Source: Acidovorax sp. CF316
GTDB lineage: Bacteria; Pseudomonadota; Gammaproteobacteria; Burkholderiales; Burkholderiaceae_C
DNA length: 64,000 bases
Direction of reading: 5' to 3'
Assembly: GCF_000276605.1 (NCBI RefSeq)
Contig: NZ_AKJX01000097.1
Location: 42,062-106,061 of the forward strand
Part shown: in pieces, positions 43,101 through 52,746 of the stretch
Layout: the number at the start of each line of letters is the position of its first letter
Position numbering within the stretch: the stretch's first letter is position 1
Program-made: the position numbers and the translations under genes
The notes under the pieces: generated by a model
Database searches by the model: none
Seen by the model: only the letters and a program-made list of their open reading frames with translations
Told to the model about the DNA's origin: nothing

Positions 43101-44387
43101 TCAGGGCGCGGGTGTGCCCAGGAAGTCCTTTTCGGAGCCCAGCGGCGTGATGGACGAATCGCCCTTGGAGACCGGCTCCTCCACCACCACCTGGTTGCGC
43201 CCGCCTTCCTTGGCCATGTACATGGCGGTGTCGGCACGCGAGAAGAATTCGAGCACCGACTCGCCCAGAATGTACTGCGTGACGCCGATGGACACCGAGA
43301 CGCGGCTCTTGAGGGCACCGGTCCAGGCATGCGACTCGACATGCGCGCGGATGCGCTCGCAGGTGTTGAGCGCGGGCAGCAGCGAGGTGCCCGGGAAGAT
43401 CAGCAGAAACTCCTCGCCGCCGTAGCGCCCGAAGATGTCGCCGGCGCGCACATTGTCCTGCGCCACGCGCGAGAAGGTGCGCAGCACCTCATCACCACCC
43501 AGGTGGCCCAATTCGTCGTTGATGCGCTTGAAGTGGTCCAGGTCGATCACCGCCAGGCACAGCGGGATGCCGCTCTCGTCGGCGAGCTGCTTTTGCTCTT
43601 CGAGCGCGGCCACCGTGTAGCGCCGGTTGAAGCAGCCCACCAGGGTGTCGCGCTGGGCGTCTTCCTGGATGTTGCGGATCTTGCGGCTGGCGCGGTGCAG
43701 CACGCGGTGCAGCTTCTGCACCTTGCCGATCAGGAGGATGAAGGCCGGCAGCGCCAGCGCCAGCGCCAGCCAGTGCGCCAATTCGAGCCGCAGCAGCGCA
43801 GCGTTGTCCTGCTCGGCATAGTGCACGGCAATCACCAGGGCGTAGCCTCCCATCAGCATGCCGGCCAGCGCCATCAGCGCGCGGCCCGAGACCCGGTACA
43901 TGGCATAGGCCACGACGATGAAGGCGAAGGGCGCCATCAGGATCTGCAGGATCGGGTCGAGGTAGCAGATCAGCAGCAGACCCGCGCAGGCCACCATGGC
44001 GATGGGCAGCTTGAGCTGCTTGTCCTTGGCACGGTGGTGCAGTCCGAGCGCGAAGGCCAGCGCGAAACCGGACACGCACACGGCCACCAGCGCCAGCGCG
44101 ACGAACACCGTGCGCGCCTGCACCATGCCCAGCGCATGGAAGCCCAGCAGGGCCAGGAAGTACAGCGCGATCAGCCCGCTGGCCACCCACCAGCGCCGGG
44201 CTGCGGCACGGTCACGCGGCTGGCCGGCCAGGTCCATCTCGCGGCGCGAGAGGTGGCGCTGCGCCGCCGTCTCGTTGCTGGAGTCGTCGAACTCCAGGAT
44301 GGCGTCCGTCAGGGGAAACGCGTCCGTATTGGCAAACAGCGGCTTCTTGCGCCCAAAGAGCGTCGTGAGGGGGGAGGTGGCGCCCAT
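43101..44387 (-). CDS. membrane-bound diguanylate cyclase
   Basis: A 428-residue GGDEF protein making cyclic di-GMP. The N-terminal 65 residues are cytosolic. Six or so hydrophobic helices span about 68-222 (e.g. VASGLIALYFLALLGFHALG, VFVALALVAVCVSGFALAFAL). A coiled linker (LHRVLHRASRKIRNIQEDAQ) leads to the GGDEF domain (about 245-405). The active site is GGEEF (323-327). The inhibitory site RxxD is present as RAGD (314-317), so product feedback is likely. It has no EAL domain. The signal sensed by the membrane part is unknown. A 241-base gap to rarD upstream holds nothing I can identify. Confidence 0.92.
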   Translation of the reverse strand: MGATSPLTTLFGRKKPLFANTDAFPLTDAILEFDDSSNETAAQRHLSRREMDLAGQPRDRAAARRWWVASGLIALYFLALLGFHALGMVQARTVFVALALVAVCVSGFALAFALGLHHRAKDKQLKLPIAMVACAGLLLICYLDPILQILMAPFAFIVVAYAMYRVSGRALMALAGMLMGGYALVIAVHYAEQDNAALLRLELAHWLALALALPAFILLIGKVQKLHRVLHRASRKIRNIQEDAQRDTLVGCFNRRYTVAALEEQKQLADESGIPLCLAVIDLDHFKRINDELGHLGGDEVLRTFSRVAQDNVRAGDIFGRYGGEEFLLIFPGTSLLPALNTCERIRAHVESHAWTGALKSRVSVSIGVTQYILGESVLEFFSRADTAMYMAKEGGRNQVVVEEPVSKGDSSITPLGSEKDFLGTPAP

Positions 44388-44628
44388 GGTGGTCTGTGCA
44401 CTTACTTGTTGGGAACAGTTCGTTTTTCAGTCAATGGACAGCCACCAGGGCCGGCGCCCGCGAACGCCAGCCTGGCAGGTTCGCGGAGCCCGGACCGCAC
44501 AGGCAGGGCGCACGCGCGCCGTGTCCTGGGGCCCCGATCAAGGGACCCGGTATTTTAGGTACGGGCCTGCGCGGCCACCCCCGTGTTTTCCAGTAGCAAC
44601 GGCGCGCGCCGGCCCCCTGCGCCTTGGA

Positions 44629-45522
44629 TCAGCGGCCGGGCGCCGCGGTGGCCGTGCCGGCACGCAGCTGCCACCAGCCCTCCAGGCTGTAGACGACCAA
44701 TGCCGACCAGATAAGCACGAAGCCTGCCAGCCGGGAGGGCTGCAGGGGTTCGTGGAACAGCCAGACCCCCAGCGCGAACTGCAGGCTCGGCGAGATGTAC
44801 TGCAGGATGCCCAGCGTGGCCAGGGGCAGCCGGCGGGCACCGGCGGCAAACAGCAGCAGCGGGATGGCCGTGAGCGGCCCCGCCAGCGCCAGCCAGCCGA
44901 TGTGCACAGCATCGCCCTGCACCAGCACGCCCTGGCCTTGCCAGCCCCACCAGGCCATGGTGCCGAAGGCCAGGGGCGCGAGCATCAGCGTCTCCAGCGT
45001 CAGGCCTTCGAGCGCACCCAGTGGCGCCAGCTTGCGCAGCAGGCCGTAGACACCAAAAGTGAGCGCCAACACCAGCGCAATCCACGGCAGGCGGCCGGTC
45101 TGCACGGTGAGCCACAGAACGCCGGCGGCCGCCACGGCCACCGCCAGCCACTGCCCGCGCCGGGGCCGCTCGTGCAGGAAGAAGAAGCCCATGGCCACGT
45201 TGACCAGCGGCAGGATGAAGTAGCCCAGGCTGGCGTCCACCACATGCTGGTTCTGCACCGCCCACACATAGGTCAGCCAGTTGGATGAGAGCAGCAGCGC
45301 CGACAGCCCGAAGGCCAGCACCACCCGGGGCTGGCGCAGCAGCGCCGGCAGCCAGGCCCATTGCCGGCGCAGGCCCAGCACGGCGAGCAGGAACAACAGC
45401 GCCCAGGCGGTGCGGTGCACCACCACTTCGAGTGCCGGCACGTCGGCCACCTGGCGGAAGTACAGAGGCAAGAGGCCCCAGGCGACATAGGCCAGGCTGG
45501 CGTAGAGGATTCCGGTGTTCAT
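44629..45522 (-). CDS. rarD: RarD/EamA-family transporter
   Basis: A 297-residue inner-membrane protein of the drug/metabolite transporter superfamily, RarD branch. Ten hydrophobic helices in two EamA repeats are visible. The start MNTGILYASLAYVAWGLLPLYFR and VVVHRTAWALLFLL are highly typical of RarD, as are SSNWLTYVWAVQNQHVVDASLGYF and LGILQYISPSLQFALGVWLFHEP. The family is named for chloramphenicol sensitivity (RarD), but its true substrate is unknown. ATG 45522 is the only sensible start. The YchF terminator is just upstream, so it has its own promoter. Confidence 0.9.
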   Translation of the reverse strand: MNTGILYASLAYVAWGLLPLYFRQVADVPALEVVVHRTAWALLFLLAVLGLRRQWAWLPALLRQPRVVLAFGLSALLLSSNWLTYVWAVQNQHVVDASLGYFILPLVNVAMGFFFLHERPRRGQWLAVAVAAAGVLWLTVQTGRLPWIALVLALTFGVYGLLRKLAPLGALEGLTLETLMLAPLAFGTMAWWGWQGQGVLVQGDAVHIGWLALAGPLTAIPLLLFAAGARRLPLATLGILQYISPSLQFALGVWLFHEPLQPSRLAGFVLIWSALVVYSLEGWWQLRAGTATAAPGR

Positions 45523-45543
45523 GGAGATCGAGAGATCGGGCGC

Positions 45544-45580
45544 ATAAAAAATCCCTGCAAGCCCAAGGCACTGCAGGGAT
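45544..45580 (-). terminator. rho-independent terminator after ychF
   Basis: On the minus strand, stem ATCCCTGCA (45580-45572) and TGCAGGGAT (45559-45551) is followed by a run of T residues (A run at 45546-45551 on the plus strand). It ends the ychF transcript before rarD. Confidence 0.85.
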
Positions 45581-45628
45581 GCGGGGCAGGCGCCAGGAGC
45601 GCCGGCCGGGGAATCAATCTGCCAGGGG

Positions 45629-46723
45629 TCAGACGTTGAACAGGAAGTTCAGCACGTCGCCGTCCTTGACCACGTATTCCTTGCCTTCGGCGCGCATCTT
45701 GCCTGCGTCCTTGGCACCCTGCTCGCCCTTGAGCGCGATGTAGTCGTCGAAGGCGATGGTCTGCGCGCGGATGAAGCCACGCTCGAAGTCACCGTGGATC
45801 ACGCCGGCCGCCTGGGGCGCCGTGTCACCGATGTGGATGGTCCAGGCGCGCACTTCCTTCACGCCGGCGGTGAAGTAGGTCTGCAGGCCCAGGAGCTTGA
45901 AGGCGCCGCGGATCAGGCGGGCCAGGCCCGGCTCGCTCTGGCCCATCTCGGCCAGGAACATGTCGCGGTCCTCGTCGCCCATCTCGGCCATCTCGGCCTC
46001 CATCTTGGCGCAGATGGCCACCACGGGCGCGTTCTGGCTGGCGGCGTATTCCTTCAGGCGGTCCAGGAAGGGGTTGTTCTCGAAGCCGTCCTCGCTCACG
46101 TTGCCCACGAACATCGCGGGCTTGGCCGTGATCAGGCACAGCGACTTGAGCAGGGGCTGCTCTTCCTTGGTGATCTCGACCGAGCGCGCGGGCTTGCCTT
46201 CGTTGAGGGCGGCCTGGATGCGCGTGAGCAGGGCCACCAGCTTGGCGGCGTCCTTGTCGTTGCCCGACTTGGCGGCCTTGCTGTAGCGGTTGAGCGCCTT
46301 GTCCACGGTGCCCAGGTCGGCCAGGCACAGCTCGGTCTGGATGACCTCGATGTCCGAGATCGGGTCCACGCGGCCGGCCACGTGGATCACGTTGTCGTCC
46401 TCGAAGCAGCGCACCACGTTGACGATGGCATCGGTCTCGCGGATGTGGGCCAGGAACTGGTTACCGAGGCCTTCGCCCTGGCTGGCACCCGCCACCAGGC
46501 CCGCGATGTCCACGAACTCGACGATGGCCGGCACGATGCGCTCGGGCGTGATGATGCTGGCCAGCTGGGCCAGGCGCGGATCGGGCACCTCGACCACGCC
46601 CACATTGGGTTCGATGGTGCAGAACGGGTAGTTCTCGGCGGCGATGCCGGCCTTGGTCAGCGCGTTGAAGAGGGTGGACTTGCCGACGTTGGGCAGGCCC
46701 ACGATGCCGCATTGGAGGCTCAT
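45629..46723 (-). CDS. ychF: ribosome-binding ATPase YchF
   Basis: A 364-residue OBG-family P-loop protein that hydrolyses ATP rather than GTP, binds ribosomes and is linked to oxidative stress responses. P-loop GLPNVGKST (8-16), [22 protein letters not shown] (switch II) and the C-terminal TGS-like domain ([22 protein letters not shown]) are intact. The GTP-specific NKxD motif is absent, as expected for YchF. ATG 46723 ([12 protein letters not shown]) is standard. It is monocistronic, with its own terminator downstream. High confidence. Confidence 0.96.
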   Translation of the reverse strand: MSLQCGIVGLPNVGKSTLFNALTKAGIAAENYPFCTIEPNVGVVEVPDPRLAQLASIITPERIVPAIVEFVDIAGLVAGASQGEGLGNQFLAHIRETDAIVNVVRCFEDDNVIHVAGRVDPISDIEVIQTELCLADLGTVDKALNRYSKAAKSGNDKDAAKLVALLTRIQAALNEGKPARSVEITKEEQPLLKSLCLITAKPAMFVGNVSEDGFENNPFLDRLKEYAASQNAPVVAICAKMEAEMAEMGDEDRDMFLAEMGQSEPGLARLIRGAFKLLGLQTYFTAGVKEVRAWTIHIGDTAPQAAGVIHGDFERGFIRAQTIAFDDYIALKGEQGAKDAGKMRAEGKEYVVKDGDVLNFLFNV

Positions 46724-46807
46724 GGCAGGGCTTTCTGGAATTCGGGAGACAAACCCCGATTTTACGGGCGCGCCGCGCGCCCCGCCCCACGCACCCCGGA
46801 CAAGCCC

Positions 46808-47677
46808 TCAATCGAAGCGCAGATCGGCCGCCACGCGCTGGCCCACGCGCAGCACCTGGCCCGCGCCCTGGCGCACGATGGCGTTCATGCCGAAGGTGAT
46901 GGCGCCATCCAGGCGCTTGTCCTGGCGGTAACTGCGCAGCGTGTCGCCCACGACCGGGGTGCTCTCGGCCGTGGCGGGGTCGATGTCGGGAATGGGGCAG
47001 CGTGCGCAGGGCTTGACGGGCACGAGCTGCAGCTCGCCGCCCTCGGCGTCGATGCGGATCTGGTCCACCCGGTCCTCGTCGTGGGCCTCGACACCGGCGA
47101 GCACCACGTTGGGGCGAAAGCGCTCGATGCCCACAGGGGCGTGGCCGGCCGCGGCCAGGCGCTCGTTGAGGCTGTCCATCGAAGCCTCACTGGCCACCAG
47201 CACCGGAAAGCCGTCGGCGAACTGGTTGGGCACCTCCACCCCGCCGGTCCAATCCATGCTGGACAGGCGGCGCACCTCGGGGTCGAAGCGCACCAGGCGG
47301 CAGGGCGTGCCCAGGAAGTCGGTGAACCACTGCGCGGCCACGGCGCCCATGTCCCAGGCGGGCACGGTGTCGCGCCAGACCGTCACGGTCATGGGTTCTT
47401 CCACCACATCGATGCCCACGTGCAGGGCCAGCATGCCGGGGGCGCGCAGCACCATCTCCTCGGTCTTGAGCTGGGGCCGGATCAGCGCCATGCGCGGCAG
47501 CTCGCGCTGGGTGATGAACTGGCCCTCGGGGTCCACCACCATCCAGGCGCGGTCCAGGTCCAGGCCGGTTTCGGTGAGCAATGCCTCGCGCACCTCGATG
47601 CCGGCACAGGACTTGATGGGGTAGACAAACAGGCGGGCAATGGTGCCCGACAGGTCGGATTCGGTGCTGAAGGTCAC
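46808..47677 (-). CDS. MOSC domain protein (YcbX/mARC-like)
   Basis: A 289-residue protein with an N-terminal MOSC beta-barrel domain (TIARLFVYPIKSCAGIEVREA, then DLDRAWMVVDPEGQFITQRE) and a C-terminal MOSC domain, with FRPNVVLAGV and the cysteine of VKPCARCPIPDIDP that ligates molybdenum cofactor in mARC/YcbX proteins. These reduce N-hydroxylated compounds with partner reductases. The GTG at 47677 is chosen over longer upstream starts because AGGAG lies eight bases before it and the family N-terminus begins there. It is divergent from the FAD monooxygenase across 91 bases. There is no ferredoxin domain in the protein, so a separate electron donor is needed. Confidence 0.88.
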   Translation of the reverse strand: MTFSTESDLSGTIARLFVYPIKSCAGIEVREALLTETGLDLDRAWMVVDPEGQFITQRELPRMALIRPQLKTEEMVLRAPGMLALHVGIDVVEEPMTVTVWRDTVPAWDMGAVAAQWFTDFLGTPCRLVRFDPEVRRLSSMDWTGGVEVPNQFADGFPVLVASEASMDSLNERLAAAGHAPVGIERFRPNVVLAGVEAHDEDRVDQIRIDAEGGELQLVPVKPCARCPIPDIDPATAESTPVVGDTLRSYRQDKRLDGAITFGMNAIVRQGAGQVLRVGQRVAADLRFD

Positions 47678-47768
47678 GCGCGGGGCTCCTGGAAAAGGAC
47701 AAACGGGGGAAATGCCCGCAATTTTGCACTGCGCCCGAGGCCATGCCCCGGCTTCTACAATGGCCTGC

Positions 47769-48902
47769 ATGGCGCAAACCTTTGATATCTGTATTCGCGG
47801 CGCGGGCATCGTGGGCCGCACCCTGGCCCTGCTGCTGGCGCGCGAACGCCTGCGGGTGGCCCTGGTGGCCGGCCCGGCCCCGGCGTCGGGCGGTCACTCC
47901 GATGTGCGTGCCTATGCACTCAACATGGCCTCGCGCCAGTTGCTCGAGGGCCTGCGCAGCTGGCCCGACGCAGCCCATGCCACAGCCGTGCGCTCCATGC
48001 AGGTGGCAGGCGACCAGGGCGGCGCGGTGTGCTTCGACGCGCAGGCGCAGGGCGTGGACGCGCTGGCCTGGATCGTGGACGTGCCAGCGCTGGAGGCCCG
48101 GCTGGCCGAGGCCGTGCGCTACCAGCCCCAGGTCGAGACGCTCAGCGAGCCGGTCGAGGCCGCGCTGACGGTGGCCTGCGAGGGCCGCGCCAGCCAGACC
48201 CGCACCGAATTCGGCGTGGACTTCGAGGTCACGCCCTATGAACAGCACGCCATTGCCACGCGCCTGGTGTGCGAACAGCCGCACGGCCAGGTGGCACGCC
48301 AGTGGTTTTTGCCCGACGGCATCCTGGCTTTTCTGCCCCTGGGCGGGCCCGAGGGGAACTCTGTGGCCGTCGTGTGGTCTGTGCAGAAGGAACAGGTGCC
48401 GGGTTTGCTGGCGCTGGCCCCCGAAGAATTCACGCAGCGCCTGGGGGGAGCGAGCCAGCGCGCGCTGGGCAGCCTGCAACTGGCCGGCGAGCGTGCCGCC
48501 TGGCCGCTGCAGCAGGCCCGGGCCAACCGCTGGTGCGGCGCCCTGCCCCCCAAGGGCAGGCAGCAGCGCAGTTTCGTGCTGGCCGGCGATGCGGCACACA
48601 ACGTGCACCCGCTCGCGGGCCAGGGCCTGAACCTGGGTCTGGCCGACGCCCAGGCCCTGGCCGGGCTGCTGCACGGCCGCGACTACTGGCGCAGCGTGGC
48701 CGACCTGAAGCTGCTGCGCCGCTACGAGCGGGAACGCAAGACGGCGCTGCTGCCGATGGGACTGGCCACCGATGGGCTGCAGCAGCTGTTTGCCCGCCAG
48801 GACGGCCCCTGGCAGGCACTGCGCAACTGGGGCATGAAGGGTTTTGAGCACAGCGGACCGATCAAGCATTTCGTGGCCCGCCAGGCCATGGGGATCCACT
48901 GA
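47769..48902 (+). CDS. UbiH/UbiF-family FAD-dependent monooxygenase
   Basis: A 377-residue flavoprotein of the UbiH/COQ6 group, which hydroxylates the ubiquinone ring precursor. The FAD nucleotide-binding motif IRGAGIVGRTLALLLARE near residue 10 and the flavin motif VLAGDAAHNVHPLAGQGLNLGLADAQ are clear. The middle DG region is less canonical (ALAWIVDVPALEARLAEAV). ATG 47769 gives the expected N-terminus. It is followed by a DsbC-type gene 73 bases on. Which ring position it hydroxylates cannot be told by eye. A role in ubiquinone synthesis is the best guess; other aromatic hydroxylations are possible. Confidence 0.82.
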   Translation: MAQTFDICIRGAGIVGRTLALLLARERLRVALVAGPAPASGGHSDVRAYALNMASRQLLEGLRSWPDAAHATAVRSMQVAGDQGGAVCFDAQAQGVDALAWIVDVPALEARLAEAVRYQPQVETLSEPVEAALTVACEGRASQTRTEFGVDFEVTPYEQHAIATRLVCEQPHGQVARQWFLPDGILAFLPLGGPEGNSVAVVWSVQKEQVPGLLALAPEEFTQRLGGASQRALGSLQLAGERAAWPLQQARANRWCGALPPKGRQQRSFVLAGDAAHNVHPLAGQGLNLGLADAQALAGLLHGRDYWRSVADLKLLRRYERERKTALLPMGLATDGLQQLFARQDGPWQALRNWGMKGFEHSGPIKHFVARQAMGIH

Positions 48903-48975
48903 CCCACTTACCGGCAACCAAGGGCGGCGTTCATCCGCAGGCCCGCCACACCGAATCCAAGCGAACGAGAACACC

Positions 48976-49707
48976 ATGAAACTGATTTCCACCGTGCTCG
49001 CAGGTACCGCACTGGCCCTGCTGGGCCTGTCGGCCATGGCCCAGGAAGCGGCCATCCGCAAGGCCCTGGCCGAGCGCATTCCGCAGATGAAGCAGATCGA
49101 CGAGGTCAGCCCCACGGCCATGCAGGGGCTGTACGAGGTGCGCATCGGCACCGACGTGTTCTACACCGATGCCAAGGGCAACTACCTGATCCAGGGCGAG
49201 CTGATTGACACCAAGGCGCGGCGCAACCTGACCGAGGACCGCATCGCCAAGATCACGGCCGTGGACTTCTCGGCCCTGCCGATCAAGGACGCCTTCACCA
49301 TCGTGCGCGGCGACGGCAAGCGCAAGGTGGCGGTGTTCGAGGACCCCAACTGCGGCTACTGCAAGCGCTTCGAGCGCGACATGCAGAAGGTGGACAACGT
49401 GACGGTCTACCTGTTCCTGTACCCCATCCTGAGCCCCGATTCGGCCGAGAAGTCGCGCAACATCTGGTGCGCCAAGGACAAGGTCGCCGCCTGGCAGGAC
49501 ATGATGGTGCGCGACAGGAATCCGGCGTCCGCCAGCTGCGACACCACGGCGCTGCAGCGCAACCTGGCCTTCGGCAAGAAGCACAAGATCACCGGCACGC
49601 CGACCCTGATCTTTGCCGATGGCATCCGCGTGCCGGGCGCCATTGGAGCGCCGGACGTGGAAAAGCGCCTGGCCGAAGCCGCCGCCGAGACCCCCACGAC
49701 GAACTAG
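48976..49707 (+). CDS. dsbC: periplasmic disulfide isomerase DsbC
   Basis: A 243-residue thioredoxin-fold isomerase. A signal peptide (MKLISTVLAGTALALLGLSAMA) is followed by the dimerisation domain (about 25-90) and the catalytic domain with CGYC at 126-129 (FEDPNCGYCKRFE) and the cis-proline loop TGTPTLIFADG. A further Cys pair (C164-ish in IWCAKD and C in SASCDTT) is also typical of DsbC. ATG 48976 opens the signal peptide. The gene may be co-transcribed with the FAD monooxygenase upstream. Reduction would need DsbD, which is not in the window. Secure call. Confidence 0.93.
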   Translation: MKLISTVLAGTALALLGLSAMAQEAAIRKALAERIPQMKQIDEVSPTAMQGLYEVRIGTDVFYTDAKGNYLIQGELIDTKARRNLTEDRIAKITAVDFSALPIKDAFTIVRGDGKRKVAVFEDPNCGYCKRFERDMQKVDNVTVYLFLYPILSPDSAEKSRNIWCAKDKVAAWQDMMVRDRNPASASCDTTALQRNLAFGKKHKITGTPTLIFADGIRVPGAIGAPDVEKRLAEAAAETPTTN

Positions 49708-49820
49708 ACCGCCCGCTGCGGGACGCGCCGGCCCCCGTGACCGGCCTCCCCTGATTTCGAACCGAGCGGGTCAGGCCCCTCCCCGAGGTGCCCCGCCCCA
49801 CGCCACGCAAAGCACCGCCC

Positions 49821-51608
49821 ATGGCCACCCAGCGCACCGAAGACACGCCCCACGCCCCCGTCCACTATCGCATCGAGCCGGCGGACCTCAACGCCCATCT
49901 GTTCTCGGTCACCCTCACGGTCGCGGCCCCGGCCGAGCGGCAGGAGCTGTCGCTGCCGGTCTGGATCCCCGGCAGCTACCTGGTGCGCGAGTTTTCCAAG
50001 AACCTGCAGCAGCTGCAGGCCCGCCAGGGCCGGCGCACGGTGCCCCTGGCCCAGCTCGAAAAGAACCGCTGGCAAGTGGAGTGCCGCCCCGGCCACCCCC
50101 TGGTGCTGAGCTACCAGGTTTGCGCCTACGACAACTCGGTGCGCACCGCCTGGCTCGATGCGGCGCGCGGCTTCTTCAACGGCACCAGCCTGTGCCTGCG
50201 CGTGCACGGCCAGGAGGACGGCGAGCACACGCTGGAGGTGGCCGCCACCACCGCCACGGCGCACTGGTCCGTCGCCACGGGACTCACGGCGCGGTCCACC
50301 GACAAGGCCGGCTTCGGCACCTATGCCGCCGCCCACTACGACGAGCTGGTGGACTGCCCGGTGGAAATGGGCACCTTCTGGAGCGGCCGCTTCACCGCCG
50401 GTGGCGTGGCGCACCGCTTCGTGGTGGCAGGGGCAGCGCCCTCGTTCGACGGCAAGCGCCTGCTGGCAGACACGCAGAAGATCTGCGAGACGGCCATCGC
50501 CTTCTGGCATGGCGACAAGGGCAAGGCGCCGTTCAAGAGCTACCTGTTCATGCTCAACGCCGTGGGCGACAGCTATGGCGGGCTGGAGCACATCAACTCC
50601 ACCGCCCTCATCTGCGGCCGGCGCGACCTGCCGCGCCAGGGCGAGGCCCGCGCCAGCGATGGCTACACCACGCTGCTGGGCCTGATCAGCCACGAGTATT
50701 TCCATACCTGGAACGTCAAGCGCCTGCGCCCCACCGAGCTGGCCCGCTACGACTACGGCCAGGAGAACTACACACAGCTGCTGTGGTTCTTCGAGGGCTT
50801 CACGAGCTACTACGACGACCTGCTGCTGCGCCGCGCGGGTCTGATCGACGACGCCACCTACCTGCGGCTGATCACCAAGACCGTCAACCAGGTGCTGCAG
50901 ACCCCCGGGCGCCACGTGCAGACGGTGGCCCAGGCCAGCTTCGATGCCTGGGTCAAGTACTACCGCCAGGACGAGAACACGCCCAACTCCACGGTGAGCT
51001 ACTACACCAAGGGCTCGCTCGTGGGCCTGTGCCTGGACCTGGCGCTGCGCCGCGACGGCAAGACCACGCTGGACGAGGTGATGCGCGCGCTGTGGAAGCG
51101 CACCGAAGGCGGCCCCATGGCGGAAGCCGACCTGCGCGCGGTGCTCAAGGCGCTGGCGCACCGTTCTTTCGACGCCGAGATCGATGCCTGGGTGCACAGC
51201 ACGGCCGAGCTGCCGCTGGCCGAGCTGCTGGGCGCGCACGGCGTGCTGCTCAAGGCCGAGCGCCCGCAGCTGGCCCAGCGCCTGGGCCTGCGCGTGGCAG
51301 AGAACCACAGCGTGCAGGTCAAGACCGTGCTGCGCGGCGGCGCCGCCGAGAAGGCCGGGCTGGCCGCAGGCGACGAGTGGCTGGGCGTGCTGGTGGATGG
51401 ACAGGGCTGGCGCGTGCAGAAGCTCGACGACGTGGCCTTCTATGCCGGCACCGAGCACAAGCTGCAGGCCGTGGTGGCGCGCGATGGGCGCCTGCTGCAC
51501 CTGCCGCTGGTGCTGCCGCCCGATGGCGCCGACCGCAAGGCGGCCCTGCCCGACACCATCAGCCTGGGCGTGACCAACAGCGCCGCCGTTGGCCGCTGGC
51601 TGGGTTGA
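49821..51608 (+). CDS. M61-family (glycyl aminopeptidase-like) metallopeptidase with PDZ domain
   Basis: A 595-residue zinc peptidase of family M61. The N-terminal beta domain (VHYRIEPADLNAHLFSVTLTV, LPVWIPGSYLVREFSKNL) is followed by the catalytic HEYFH (291-295), with the distal glutamate in LLWFFEGFTSYYDDL. A degenerate PDZ domain is at about 495-560 (VLRGGAAEKAGLAAGDEWLGV). No signal peptide is visible from ATG 49821, so it may be cytosolic. Known M61 members prefer N-terminal Gly/Ala peptides. An upstream in-frame start (49788) adds only low-complexity residues. It lies in a plus-strand run after dsbC but with no obvious functional tie. Confidence 0.9.
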   Translation: MATQRTEDTPHAPVHYRIEPADLNAHLFSVTLTVAAPAERQELSLPVWIPGSYLVREFSKNLQQLQARQGRRTVPLAQLEKNRWQVECRPGHPLVLSYQVCAYDNSVRTAWLDAARGFFNGTSLCLRVHGQEDGEHTLEVAATTATAHWSVATGLTARSTDKAGFGTYAAAHYDELVDCPVEMGTFWSGRFTAGGVAHRFVVAGAAPSFDGKRLLADTQKICETAIAFWHGDKGKAPFKSYLFMLNAVGDSYGGLEHINSTALICGRRDLPRQGEARASDGYTTLLGLISHEYFHTWNVKRLRPTELARYDYGQENYTQLLWFFEGFTSYYDDLLLRRAGLIDDATYLRLITKTVNQVLQTPGRHVQTVAQASFDAWVKYYRQDENTPNSTVSYYTKGSLVGLCLDLALRRDGKTTLDEVMRALWKRTEGGPMAEADLRAVLKALAHRSFDAEIDAWVHSTAELPLAELLGAHGVLLKAERPQLAQRLGLRVAENHSVQVKTVLRGGAAEKAGLAAGDEWLGVLVDGQGWRVQKLDDVAFYAGTEHKLQAVVARDGRLLHLPLVLPPDGADRKAALPDTISLGVTNSAAVGRWLG

Positions 51609-51698
51609 GCCCGGCCGCGCAAAGCGCCTGTCGCTTGGGTATAGTCGTCCGACCCCGGCACGCTGCCCCCTGATAACTACCGAAGGAGATCCGATTCC

Positions 51699-52478
51699 AT
51701 GGCCTACGAAACCATTGAAGTGCGCACCGAAGCCGAGAAGGTCGGCATCGTCACGCTCAACCGCCCCAAGCAGCTCAACGCGCTCAACGACCAGCTGATG
51801 AACGAGCTGGGCGAGGCCCTCAAGGCCTTCGACGCCGACGAGAAGATCGGCTGCGTCATCGTCACCGGCAGCGAGCGTGCGTTCGCCGCCGGTGCCGACA
51901 TCGGTGCCATGGCCAAGTACAGCTTCGCCGACACCTACAAGGGCGACTACATCACGCGCAACTGGGAGACCATCCGCTCCATCCGCAAGCCAGTGATCGC
52001 GGCCGTGAGCGGCTTCGCCCTGGGCGGCGGCTGCGAGCTGGCGATGATGTGCGACTTCATCATCGCGGCCGACAACGCCAAGTTCGGCCAGCCCGAGATC
52101 AAGCTCGGCGTGATCCCCGGCGCCGGCGGCACGCAGCGCCTGCCACGCGCGGTGGGCAAGTCCAAGGCCATGGACATGGCCCTCACCGGCCGCATGATGG
52201 ACGCCGCCGAAGCCGAGCGCGCCGGGCTGGTGAGCCGCGTCGTGCCCTTCGACAAGCTGGCCGACGAGGCCCTGGGCGCCGCCCTGGTCATCGCGGGCTT
52301 CTCGCAGATCGCCGTGATGGCCGCCAAGGAGTCGGTCAACCGCGCCTTCGAAGGCAGCCTGTCGGACGGCGTGATGTTCGAGCGCCGCCTGTTCCACGCC
52401 CTGTTCTCCACCCAGGACCAGAAGGAAGGCATGGACGCCTTCGTGAACAAGCGCCCCGCGAACTTTACACACCAATAA
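51699..52478 (+). CDS. enoyl-CoA hydratase
   Basis: A 259-residue crotonase-fold enzyme of fatty acid beta-oxidation that hydrates trans-2-enoyl-CoA. Oxyanion-hole segments [12 protein letters not shown] and [18 protein letters not shown] are intact, and both catalytic glutamates are present (E113 in GGCELAM, E133 in [16 protein letters not shown]). ATG 51699 is supported by a textbook AAGGAGAT 11 bases upstream. Its substrate range is not known. A strong tRNA promoter begins inside its last 15 bases. The call is secure at family level (FadB1/Ech-type). Confidence 0.95.
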   Translation: MAYETIEVRTEAEKVGIVTLNRPKQLNALNDQLMNELGEALKAFDADEKIGCVIVTGSERAFAAGADIGAMAKYSFADTYKGDYITRNWETIRSIRKPVIAAVSGFALGGGCELAMMCDFIIAADNAKFGQPEIKLGVIPGAGGTQRLPRAVGKSKAMDMALTGRMMDAAEAERAGLVSRVVPFDKLADEALGAALVIAGFSQIAVMAAKESVNRAFEGSLSDGVMFERRLFHALFSTQDQKEGMDAFVNKRPANFTHQ

Positions 52479-52493
52479 TTTTTGTTCTATAAT
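52464..52493 (+). promoter_or_regulatory. near-consensus sigma-70 promoter of tRNA-Met
   Basis: TTTACA (52464-52469) and a perfect TATAAT (52488-52493) are 18 bases apart, ending 11 bases before the tRNA 5' end. The -35 element overlaps the last codons of the enoyl-CoA hydratase gene (stop at 52478). It is the best-matching promoter seen in the window. Confidence 0.85.
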
Positions 52494-52504
52494 TTCAGTC
52501 TTGC

Positions 52505-52581
52505 GGTGGTATAGCTCAGTTGGTTAGAGCGCAGCATTCATAATGCTGATGTCGGTGGTTCAAGTCCACCTACCACCACCA
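52505..52581 (+). tRNA. tRNA-Met(CAT)
   Basis: A complete 77-base cloverleaf. Acceptor GGTGGTA (52505-52511) pairs with TACCACC (52571-52577). The D arm is GCTC/GAGC, the anticodon stem CAGCA/TGCTG with loop TTCATAA (anticodon CAT), and the T arm GGTGG-TTCAAGT-CCACC. CCA is encoded. The overall sequence, with an intact first acceptor pair G-C, is that of an elongator tRNA rather than the initiator. A lysidine-modified tRNA-Ile(CAT) is the alternative, less likely by comparison with enteric sequences. Confidence 0.93.
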
Positions 52582-52587
52582 AATCTG

Positions 52588-52623
52588 AAAACCCGTAACG
52601 CCCAGGCGTTGCGGGTTTTTTCT
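52588..52623 (+). terminator. rho-independent terminator of the tRNA transcript
   Basis: Stem AAACCCGTAACGCC with GGCGTTGCGGGTTT (one mismatch) around a short loop, followed by a T run ending near 52622. It lies seven bases after the tRNA CCA end. Confidence 0.9.
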
Positions 52624-52746
52624 TTGTGCGAGCGTTGTTTCGGCGCACGCCCCGGGAAGTAAGACCTTGTTCACAGGGGCTTTCAGCGGGGCGCCGGCCG
52701 GTAAAATCGCCTCCCCACCTTGGCCTACAGCCTCTGGATACACACC

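Noticed and set aside
46766..46782. GGGCGCG/CGCGCCC hairpin after the MOSC gene as a terminator
   Set aside because: It lacks a T run (only GTAAAATC follows on the minus strand), and short GC palindromes are expected by chance at this base composition.
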